From Mucilaginibacter gotjawali (lineage in GTDB: Bacteria > Bacteroidota > Bacteroidia > Sphingobacteriales > Sphingobacteriaceae): 64,000 nucleotides of DNA. Both the position numbers and the translations under genes were made by a program. The stretch's first letter is position 1. Each line of letters begins with the position of its first letter. The DNA lies in the NCBI RefSeq assembly GCF_002355435.1, contig NZ_AP017313.1:5890001-5954000 (forward strand), read 5' to 3'. The notes under the pieces were generated by a model. It saw only the letters and a program-made list of their open reading frames with translations. It made no database searches and had not been told where the DNA came from. Shown here one piece after another: positions 19,504 through 26,123 of the stretch.

Positions 19504-20604
19504 ATGGATTTAAAAGAAACCGGGAATAAAATTTACGCTGTTATTATTGGCAGCGGCAGCTATATTCCAACCCGGATCATCACCAATAACGATTTTTCGG
19601 CGAGTACGTTTTATGATGAAAACGGGCATAAATTAGCCAGGGCAACAGCCGAGATTATCCCAAAGTTCAGTGATATAACGGGGATACTGGAAAGAAGATA
19701 TGTAACTGCCGACCTGGTAGCCTCGGATATTGCCGTACTTGCCGCGGAGAGTGCAATTGGCAACGCAAAAATTGATGCCGAAACACTGGATTATATTATT
19801 GTAGCCCACAATTTTGGTGATATAAAAGAGGAGAACAGGAGGAGTGAATTTGTGCCGGCACTGGCCTCGCGGGTGAAACACCGGCTTGGTATAAAAAACC
19901 CCGATACCGTTTGCTACGATTTGCCGTTTGGCTGCGCAGGCTGGCTGCAGGGAATGATCCAGGCGGATTTTTATATCCATGCCGGACAGGCAAAAAGAGT
20001 GCTGGTAATAGGGGCCGAAACGCTATCGCGTATTTGTGACCCCCATGACCGGGACAGTATGCTTTATGCTGATGGCGCCGGCGCTGTAATATTGGAAGCG
20101 ACAGAAAGTGATACGCCCGTGGGCATACTGTCGCATAGCTCCCATACCTATGCTGAACATGCTTTTATTTTAAGGATGGATAAGTCTAATAATCCTGATT
20201 ATTTACCAAAAGATCAGTTGTTTTTAAAAATGCAGGGACGCATCCTTTACGAACAGGCTTTAAAAGTGGTGCCGCTTGTAATAAAGGAAAGCCTTGAAAA
20301 AGCAGCCGTGCCGTTTGACGGATTTGCCAAAATATTGCTCCACCAGGCCAATAAGAAGATGATGGAGGCCATTTTAAGGCGATTTTATGACGAATTCGGT
20401 ATTAAGCAAATCCCCGAAAATATAATGCCTATAACGGTTTCATGGCTGGGCAATAGTTCAGTGGCAACGCTGCCAACGCTTTACAACCTGATCTCTGAAA
20501 ATCAACTACCTGGACACCAATTTACTAATGGCAATATTATTGTGTTTGCATCAGTAGGCGCAGGTGTTAATGTAAACTCCGTGGTATATCAGATTCCTAA
20601 GTAA
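19504..20604 (+). CDS. 3-oxoacyl-ACP synthase III family protein (KAS III / FabH-like)
   Basis: A 366-residue thiolase-fold condensing enzyme. The Cys-His-Asn triad is visible: Cys144 (FGCAGW), His280 (LLHQAN) and Asn317 (WLGNSS). Classic FabH starts fatty acid synthesis from acetyl-CoA and malonyl-ACP. This protein is longer than usual (about 320 residues), with an extended N-terminal part around 35-70, so it may be a specialised paralog acting on another acyl chain. Pairing with a desaturase 5 bp upstream points to a dedicated lipid-modification step, not the housekeeping fabH, which normally sits in a fatty-acid gene cluster. Confidence 0.85.
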   Translation: MDLKETGNKIYAVIIGSGSYIPTRIITNNDFSASTFYDENGHKLARATAEIIPKFSDITGILERRYVTADLVASDIAVLAAESAIGNAKIDAETLDYIIVAHNFGDIKEENRRSEFVPALASRVKHRLGIKNPDTVCYDLPFGCAGWLQGMIQADFYIHAGQAKRVLVIGAETLSRICDPHDRDSMLYADGAGAVILEATESDTPVGILSHSSHTYAEHAFILRMDKSNNPDYLPKDQLFLKMQGRILYEQALKVVPLVIKESLEKAAVPFDGFAKILLHQANKKMMEAILRRFYDEFGIKQIPENIMPITVSWLGNSSVATLPTLYNLISENQLPGHQFTNGNIIVFASVGAGVNVNSVVYQIPK

Positions 20605-20699
20605 GTTCAAAGAAAGCGAAACATTTATACCCGGCTTACCTTGGGGGTACGTTTGTTTTGTGTAAAAATGCATGCTTGAGTTGATCTGAGTTTCTTGTT

Positions 20700-21128
20700 T
20701 CAGAATTTTATATCCGGGTTAAAATGCATGGAACTTGCTGCTATTATAATTACAATAAGGGCGACGCCGCCGGCTATCAAACCTATAGTGGCTCCTGTGG
20801 CGGGCTTTCTTTCGGCCAGGTCCACTCCTTTTGATTGCCTGTTTATTACATTTCCCTGTAAATCAAAAGTAAATATCACAAATTGGTTTAATTTACTGAA
20901 TTGAGTGACGTTCTTTGTTGCTGCATTTCCACCGCCCTCTTTAAAATTATAAAGCCAGGCCTCTGTTGTGGTGGTGGTTATTTGCTCATAGGGTACACCA
21001 AATTTATCCGATACATTTTGCCTGGTCTTATACCTGTCAAAAACCTGTTGGTTGGTGTAAACAATTTTGCTGCAGCTAAAAAACAGCAGACCAAGCAACG
21101 CTATGGTTGCTTTGAGTTGCGTTTTCAT
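20700..21128 (-). CDS. small lipoprotein of unknown function
   Basis: A 142-residue protein with a lipoprotein-type signal (LLFFSC, Cys19) and a second hydrophobic segment at about 113-132 rich in Gly/Ile/Val. The middle contains VSDKFGVP and a WLYNF stretch, which recalls SmpA/BamE-like or outer-membrane assembly lipoproteins where a short DKFG.P turn is common; this resemblance is weak. It stands alone between the KAS III gene (convergent) and the DnaJ-KTSC gene. Function is not recognised. Confidence 0.65.
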   Translation of the reverse strand: MKTQLKATIALLGLLFFSCSKIVYTNQQVFDRYKTRQNVSDKFGVPYEQITTTTTEAWLYNFKEGGGNAATKNVTQFSKLNQFVIFTFDLQGNVINRQSKGVDLAERKPATGATIGLIAGGVALIVIIIAASSMHFNPDIKF

Positions 21129-21411
21129 AATAGATTGTTTTAAGGTGAAAACACGTACTTGAATTCGTACAAATTTCCACCTTATAAAAACTATCTAATA
21201 TGATATCGGGCAATTATAAATATGATTGTTTTCAAAAAAATCTTTGCTGCTGATTATCCTGCAGCCAAAAGCTAATTGACGTAAATGGCGCAAACCCGGG
21301 GTAAAGCGGTTTGCTTTGCCCGAAAAAAAGATTGAGTGTGGTTCTGCGGCCCGCTTTTTGCCGAACGGACCCGGCCTTTACTTCCAAAACGATTTATGCT
21401 GCGGCCGGGTA

Positions 21412-21861
21412 TTAGGCCGTAGCAACCAGTTTATTGATACTCCGGTAAACGTAATCGTTAAAAATGTGCCTGCGTGCAAACCTACCCGGGGAATCAGCAT
21501 TTACAAGCTTTCTGTACACCTCTTTGGGCACGTCAAAATATTCATACACGTTACCGTCGGCAAAATGTATTTTAAGTACCTGGGCCTGGTATTCAAAATC
21601 AAGTATCCCTGATGCTGCGGTGGTGGTGTTATATTCCGCTGCAGTTTGATTGCGGGTTTCGGGCGCAATACTCACTAAAAAATGATAGGCCTCAATAATG
21701 GTTTTGCTTTTTTCTTCAGCAACCAGTTTATCTTCTTCACTGTGCTGAAATTTATCGGGGTGCCAAGTTTTCATTAAACTGCGGTAAACCGTTTTAAGTT
21801 CATGCAGCTCAGCATCCTTAGTTACATCTAACAGTTTGCGGTAATCGGTAATCTTTTTCAT
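21412..21861 (-). CDS. DnaJ-domain protein with C-terminal KTSC domain
   Basis: A 149-residue two-domain protein. Residues 5-65 are a J domain with the HPD tripeptide at 34-36, the signature for stimulating DnaK ATPase. Residues about 80-148 match a KTSC domain (the YEYFDVP..VYRKLVNADSPGRF pattern), a small domain found alone or fused in many bacteria and named for a lysyl-tRNA synthetase association. It lacks the Gly/Phe and zinc-finger regions of full DnaJ, so it is a specialised co-chaperone and not the housekeeping dnaJ. A terminator-like element lies about 220 bp upstream (22095-22160). Confidence 0.85.
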   Translation of the reverse strand: MKKITDYRKLLDVTKDAELHELKTVYRSLMKTWHPDKFQHSEEDKLVAEEKSKTIIEAYHFLVSIAPETRNQTAAEYNTTTAASGILDFEYQAQVLKIHFADGNVYEYFDVPKEVYRKLVNADSPGRFARRHIFNDYVYRSINKLVATA

Positions 21862-22579
21862 GTTATCAATTCGTTAACTTATTGTCGTTGAAGTGATAGC
21901 GGGTCAGATGACCGGGCGCCTGTTTCAAGAAAATAATTTTGCAAAGGTAGGCTTTTTAGTTAATAAAAGCGAGCCGGAGAAACTTATAAGTATATGTGGG
22001 ACCTATCGCTATTTCCAGAAACGGTTTGATTGTCCTGTTTTCCGGTTGTTAGTTTGCTTTCCGGTTAGCTTTTAAGTACGGGTAAAAATAAAAACCCCCT
22101 CACTCTCGCAGCTTGGGGGCTTTAACCTAAACCTTATCACAAAAGACAAGTAGAGACTTGCCATATGAAGGGGTAAAATTACGGATTTTTAATTTACCTC
22201 TTATGGGTTTTTTTAACCAGATTAGGGCTTTTTTTTCATTTTCGCATCCAAATTGTTACAAAAACAACCGTTTTGGGGGCCGACACGACAGGACGACGCG
22301 GTTCATCTGCCCGAAACAGGGGACTTCCTTTTTTCCCACACCGGCCATAAATGTTACAGAATATACCGGTACCCTCGCGGGGTGGTGAATGGCATTACCG
22401 GGCTTTGATAACGAAGATGGTATCGACTTTAATCCCTCTATTACAGCGAAAGCCGACTGGGGCAATGGCTACTGCATACCTACCTGATTTTAGCGGCAGT
22501 TGCATTAAAAGAATAGTAACCGGTAGTAACAGTTATTTGTTTACAACTATTTACGGGATGAATATGTGATTGAATAGCA
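21862..22579. other. 718-bp intergenic region with one structured element
   Basis: No convincing protein gene. Several short frames on both strands (for example the 69-codon minus frame at 22256-22465) lack domain features. A hairpin plus terminator-like structure on the minus strand at 22082-22160 is the only clear signal, so part of this space may encode a small RNA or a long leader. Confidence 0.45.
22082..22160 (-). ncRNA. hairpin followed by strong terminator: sRNA end or attenuator
   Basis: Read on the minus strand, a CAAGT-CTCT-ACTTG hairpin (22160-22147) is followed by a CCCCC / GGGGG stem (22119-22115 with 22099-22095) and then a T-rich run (TTTTTATTTTT). It lies 420 bp beyond the helicase stop and 220 bp before the DnaJ-KTSC start. 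It could end the helicase transcript, end a small RNA, or attenuate the DnaJ gene. I recognise no known riboswitch class. Confidence 0.45.
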
Positions 22580-25234
22580 TCAAAGGCCTTTTTTCCTGAC
22601 AATTCCCGGCTTCCTGTTTTTCCCTGCTTTCGGCTTTTCGTTCGTTGCCACTTCATCCGCGCCGTAGCTGCGTGCCATTTTGGCAATGCGTTCTTCCAAT
22701 GGTTCGGTGGTTAAGCGCTCCCGGCCCAGACTGTCGACCATGATCGGGAAGGCGAAGGGTGTTGGGCGCTCTATTACTTTCAGAATAATATTTTGTTTGA
22801 TGATGCGCTGCAGTGCGGCCCGCAGCCTGAATTCCTCCAGCTGGAAAGCCAGGGCTTCGTTATAGGCCTGGCGCACTAATAAATTATCGGGCTCATATTC
22901 ATTAAACACTTCAAAAAGCAGTGAAGTGGACGCCTGTAAATGCCTGTTTTTTACCTGTTGCCCCGGGTATCCGGTAAACACCAGCCCGCCGATATGTGCG
23001 ATATCCCTGAACCGCCGGCGCGCCATTTCATTGGCATTCAGGCTGTGCTGGATATCTTCCAGCAGGTTATTTATTGAAAAAAAGCCGGCATCTTCCAATG
23101 CCTCTTCTATCGGGATGTCTTCATCTGCCAGTAATTCAAAGCCATAATCATTCATGGCGATTGAAAAACTGGCAGGTTTTATTTTGCTGATGCGATAGGC
23201 CAGCAATGAGGCCATGCCCTCATGAACCAGCCGGCCTTCAAATGGGTAAAATACCAGGTGATGCCCATCGGCCGTTTTGAATGATTCGATCAAAAACTCG
23301 TGGCTTTGCGGCAAATGCGACAATTGCGCCTGGAGGTCGAATAAGGGCTTTAATGCAATCACTTCATCATCATAGGCGGTTCCATGGGCCACTTCGTCGA
23401 GTTTGTCCCTAAACATCGCCGACAATTGTGAAGACAGCGGCATCCGTCCGCCCATCCAGCTGGGAATCATCCCCTTGCGGGCATTTGATTTTTTTACAAA
23501 TGCCGTCATTTCTTTTAACTGGATAAACTCCAGGCTGCGCCCCGCAAACCAAAAGGTATTACCCGGCTTTAATTTCGAGATAAAAGATTCTTCAATAGTG
23601 CCCAGGCTGCCGCCATGCATCAGTTTTACCCGAATACTTAACTCGCTGGTGATGGTGCCAATGCTGAGCCGGTGACGCATTGCAACACGGCGGTTGTTTA
23701 CTTTGAACAAACCATTTTCGACTTCAACTTTTAAAAATTCATCATATTGGGCGAGTGTTTTGCCACCAGTGGTGATAAAATCAAGGAGCTGGTTAAATTC
23801 GGTTCGTTTCAAATCGGAGAAAGCAAAGCTGGTTTTTACTTCGCCGAACAGTTCATCAGCATAAAAACCATCCGACACCGCTAGTGTAACCATGAATTGG
23901 ATCAGTACGTCCATAGTGAGCAACATCGGGTCGCGGCTTTCAAAAATCTTTTTTTTGATGGCTTCCTTCAGCGCAGCGCCCTCCAATAATTCTAAAGAAT
24001 GCGTAGGAACAAAATACGCCTTAGATATGGCCCCCGGGTGATGGCCGCTACGGCCCGCCCGCTGCATAAAACGGGCAACGCCTTTGGGACTACCTACCTG
24101 GATCACGGTATCTACCGGGCGAAAGTCCACGCCTAAATCTAAACTCGAAGTACAAACTACCACTTTTAACGCTTCGGCATGCAGGGCCTGCTCCACCCAG
24201 TTGCGGAGTTCATTGTCAAGCGAACCATGATGCATGGCCATTATCCCGGCATATTCCGGGTAATTATCCAAAATGGCATGGTACCAGATCTCCGACTGTG
24301 AGCGGGTGTTGGTAAATATCAGCGTAGTTACACTTTTGGCCACCAGCTCCATCACCTGTGGCAACAGTTTTAACCCAATATGCCCCGACCATGAGTAACT
24401 TTCAACGTTTTCGGGAATGATGGATTGGATTACCAGCTTTTTATCAATATTAGCCCGTACCATTTTTATTTTTCCGGGCGGGAAATCGTTGCCAAGTAAT
24501 ACTTCGGCGGCTTCCTCCAGGTTGCCTATGGTGGCGCTGATACCCCATATTTTGAGTTGGCAGTGGGCAGTGGGCAGTGGGCAGTCTTTAGTTAGCTGTT
24601 GGCGGGTTGCTGTTGGCAAGCCGGAACTCGCTCCAGCAACAAACTTTTCCGTGCAAACTGCCAACTCTGAACTGCCAACTGAGCGAATGGCCTTCAGTCT
24701 GGACAAACCAAGCTCTACCTGGACACCCCGTTTAGTCCCAAGCAACTCGTGCCATTCGTCTATCACAACCACCTGCAGGTTTTGGAACAACTTCGGATAT
24801 TCCTTTTGCGCCATCATCAGATGGAGGCTTTCAGGGGTGGTGAGCAGCACTTCGGGCAGTTTTCTTTTTAACGCCTGCTTTTCGGCTGCTGAAGTATCGC
24901 CCGTGCGGGTCATGATGCGCCAGGGCAGGCCAATCTCATCACATACTTCCTGCATCGCTTTTTTAATATCGTTGGTCAATGCCCGTAACGGGGTGATCCA
25001 GAGCATCAGCAGGCCATTATTGCTGTGGGTTTGATAGTTGTCCGGATGTTTATCAATGAATTCCGCCAAAAAAGGCAAAAACAGCGCAAAGGTTTTACCG
25101 CTGCCGGTAGGCGCATTCAGCAAGCCTGAAAAGCCACTGAGATAAGCCTCCATCATCTCCTGCTGAAAGGCAAACTGCTGCCAGTTTTTTTTCCGGTACC
25201 ATTCCTGTATAACCTGCTGCCCTTTTGTAACCAT
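22580..25234 (-). CDS. Lhr-type DExH helicase (ligase-associated family) with a repeat-derived insert
   Basis: A superfamily 2 DNA helicase of about 884 residues, of the kind usually encoded beside an ATP-dependent DNA ligase and a metallo-beta-lactamase nuclease for DNA repair. Motif I is APTGSGKT (about 41-48), motif II DEWH (159-162), motif III SAT (233-235), and motif VI QRAGRSGHHPG. The frame could start at 25288, but the ATG at 25234 (MVTKGQQV) is where similarity to the duplicated copy at 25806-25925 ends, so I prefer it. A 42-residue insert between motifs II and III (24557-24682) is built from 18 in-phase heptamers and is absent from the family pattern as I know it. The usual ligase and nuclease partners are not in the window. 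Confidence 0.9.
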   Translation of the reverse strand: MVTKGQQVIQEWYRKKNWQQFAFQQEMMEAYLSGFSGLLNAPTGSGKTFALFLPFLAEFIDKHPDNYQTHSNNGLLMLWITPLRALTNDIKKAMQEVCDEIGLPWRIMTRTGDTSAAEKQALKRKLPEVLLTTPESLHLMMAQKEYPKLFQNLQVVVIDEWHELLGTKRGVQVELGLSRLKAIRSVGSSELAVCTEKFVAGASSGLPTATRQQLTKDCPLPTAHCQLKIWGISATIGNLEEAAEVLLGNDFPPGKIKMVRANIDKKLVIQSIIPENVESYSWSGHIGLKLLPQVMELVAKSVTTLIFTNTRSQSEIWYHAILDNYPEYAGIMAMHHGSLDNELRNWVEQALHAEALKVVVCTSSLDLGVDFRPVDTVIQVGSPKGVARFMQRAGRSGHHPGAISKAYFVPTHSLELLEGAALKEAIKKKIFESRDPMLLTMDVLIQFMVTLAVSDGFYADELFGEVKTSFAFSDLKRTEFNQLLDFITTGGKTLAQYDEFLKVEVENGLFKVNNRRVAMRHRLSIGTITSELSIRVKLMHGGSLGTIEESFISKLKPGNTFWFAGRSLEFIQLKEMTAFVKKSNARKGMIPSWMGGRMPLSSQLSAMFRDKLDEVAHGTAYDDEVIALKPLFDLQAQLSHLPQSHEFLIESFKTADGHHLVFYPFEGRLVHEGMASLLAYRISKIKPASFSIAMNDYGFELLADEDIPIEEALEDAGFFSINNLLEDIQHSLNANEMARRRFRDIAHIGGLVFTGYPGQQVKNRHLQASTSLLFEVFNEYEPDNLLVRQAYNEALAFQLEEFRLRAALQRIIKQNIILKVIERPTPFAFPIMVDSLGRERLTTEPLEERIAKMARSYGADEVATNEKPKAGKNRKPGIVRKKGL
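24557..24682 (-). repeat. in-frame heptameric repeat insert inside the helicase gene
   Basis: 126 bp can be written as 18 consecutive 7-mers in one phase. On the coding strand the first units carry GTTG or GTTC (GCAGTTC, AGAGTTG) and the last are CTGCCCA repeated three times and CTGCCAA. The two ends are inverted complements (GGCAGTT against AACTGCC). Because 126 is a multiple of both 3 and 7, the frame is preserved. Confidence 0.8.
25116..25234. repeat. direct repeat copy A (5' end of the helicase gene)
   Basis: About 119 bp covering the first codons of the helicase recur at 25806-25925. The 75 bp nearest the start codon are near-identical; the remaining 43 bp match at roughly two of every three bases, mostly with synonymous-type changes. 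Confidence 0.85.
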
Positions 25235-25314
25235 GTGGATAATATACAACGGAAATTGGAATATTTGGATATAATTAAAAAATGGCAAGAATGTTCTGCA
25301 TTAATTTAATTTTT

Positions 25315-25322
25315 TAAATTTG
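25315..25322 (+). promoter_or_regulatory. TAnnTTTG -7 element of the toxin-antitoxin operon
   Basis: TAAATTTG matches the Bacteroidota sigma-A -7 consensus TAnnTTTG. A TCTG at 25295-25298 could be the -33 element (consensus TTTG) at 16-bp spacing. The ATG at 25326 is 3 bp downstream, which implies a leaderless or very short 5' end. Confidence 0.4.
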
Positions 25323-25325
25323 TGT

Positions 25326-25541
25326 ATGCGAACACTCAACTTACACCCTCAGTATGTGAAAGGAGAACACGACGAACCGCTTGGAGTTTTCCTTACCGTT
25401 TCTGAATTTCAAAGTATTTTGGATGAGCTTGAGGAACTGGAAGATATTAAAGCCGCAGATGCCTTTGAAAGCCGTGATGATAAAGAGTTTGTTCCTTTTC
25501 GGCAAGCCCTGGACGAAATCAAAAGCGGGCTCGTCAAATGA
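25326..25541 (+). CDS. antitoxin-like protein of a RelE-type module
   Basis: A 71-residue acidic protein (MRTLNLHPQYVK...), taken as the antitoxin because a RelE-family toxin frame overlaps its stop by 4 bp (ATGA). It contains a FLTVSEFQSILDELEELED segment like the Phd/RelB-type antitoxins whose C-terminal helix caps the toxin. The possible upstream TTG start at 25320 lies inside the -7 promoter motif, so the ATG at 25326 is preferred. Such antitoxins repress their own operon and neutralise the mRNA-cleaving partner. Here the partner is broken, so only repression or orphan function is left. The module sits between two copies of the helicase 5' end. Confidence 0.7.
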   Translation: MRTLNLHPQYVKGEHDEPLGVFLTVSEFQSILDELEELEDIKAADAFESRDDKEFVPFRQALDEIKSGLVK

Positions 25542-25792
25542 ATTACACGGTACAGATTGAACGATCTGCACAAAAGCAGCTGGCATAAATTCCAGGTCCC
25601 TATTTTGAAACTATAGCTGAAAAGATTTTATCGCTCGAAAAAAACCCACGGCCGCCTGGCTGTAAAAAGTTGACAGGCCGTAAAAGCTGGCGCATAAGGG
25701 TCGGTGACTACCGTATTATTTACAACATTTCCGACCATCTTTTGCAGATCATGGTTATTGACATCGGCCACCGAAAGGAAATTTACAGGTAG
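25538..25792 (+). pseudogene. RelE-family toxin with an internal stop codon
   Basis: Starting at the ATG that overlaps the antitoxin stop, the frame reads MNYTVQIERSAQKQLA, hits TAA at 25586-25588, then continues open to TAG at 25790-25792. The remainder matches the RelE/ParE fold: IPGPYFETIAEKILSLEKNP, KKLTGRKSWRIRVGDYRIIY and a closing IDIGHRKEIYR. The arrangement KLTG...WRIRVGDYRI.Y...V..IGHR is the family signature and includes the basic residues used in mRNA cleavage. A single A-to-T change (AAA to TAA, a Lys expected after QLA) explains the stop. The intact length would be 84 residues. It is probably a recently inactivated toxin. Confidence 0.85.
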
Positions 25793-25805
25793 AAAAAAGG
25801 TTGAC

Positions 25806-25925
25806 GGTTCAGCAAACCCGAAAATCCATTGATATAAACAAATTCCATCTTCTGCTGAAAGGCAAACTGCTGCCAGTTTTTTTCCGGTACCATTCCTGTA
25901 TAACCTGCTGCCCTTTTGTAACCAT
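25806..25925 (-). pseudogene. duplicated, frameshifted 5' fragment of the Lhr helicase (direct repeat copy B)
   Basis: Read on the minus strand this begins ATGGTTACAAAAGG exactly as the helicase does and matches it through KNWQQFAFQQ, but one A is missing from the A-run (7 instead of 8), which breaks the frame. It goes on as a diverged version (KMEFVYINGFSGLLN against EMMEAYLSGFSGLLN) and ends 13 bp from the toxin stop. This is about 40 codons of a helicase gene, identical near the start and divergent further in, left beside the toxin-antitoxin pair. Confidence 0.85.
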
Positions 25926-26004
25926 TGAGCGTAATATGCGATATTAACGTTAGTACCTGCAAATAACGCATACAAATTCCCATCGATTGCATTATGGAAT
26001 AAAA

Positions 26005-26032
26005 AAGTCCCGCCAAATTACCGGCAGGACTT
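26005..26032 (-). terminator. Rho-independent terminator after the M16 peptidase gene
   Basis: A 10-bp stem (minus strand AAGTCCTGCC / GGCGGGACTT, one T-G pair) with an 8-nt loop is followed by TTTTATT. It is about 92 bp past the stop at 26124. Confidence 0.8.
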
Positions 26033-26092
26033 CATTATTTGTTCCCGATCCTTCTATCTAACAGAAGTTATTCTTGCCGAAATTTCTTTCGG

Positions 26093-26120
26093 ACTTCCGG
26101 ACTTCCCGGACTTCCGGACT
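26093..26120. repeat. short-period GGACTTCC array abutting a stop codon
   Basis: GGACTTCC, GGACTTCCC, GGACTTCC and GGACT follow each other with 8-9 bp period and end 3 bp from the stop codon of the M16 peptidase gene. No inverted arm was seen. Confidence 0.6.
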
Positions 26121-26123
26121 ACG

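Noticed and set aside
22256..22465. 69-codon minus-strand frame in the gap upstream of DnaJ-KTSC
   Set aside because: No signal, domain or ribosome site; might be part of an untranslated RNA but there is no support as a protein.
24417..25034. 205-codon plus-strand open frame
   Set aside because: Antisense to the helicase gene; its codon pattern mirrors the real gene and no domain is recognisable.
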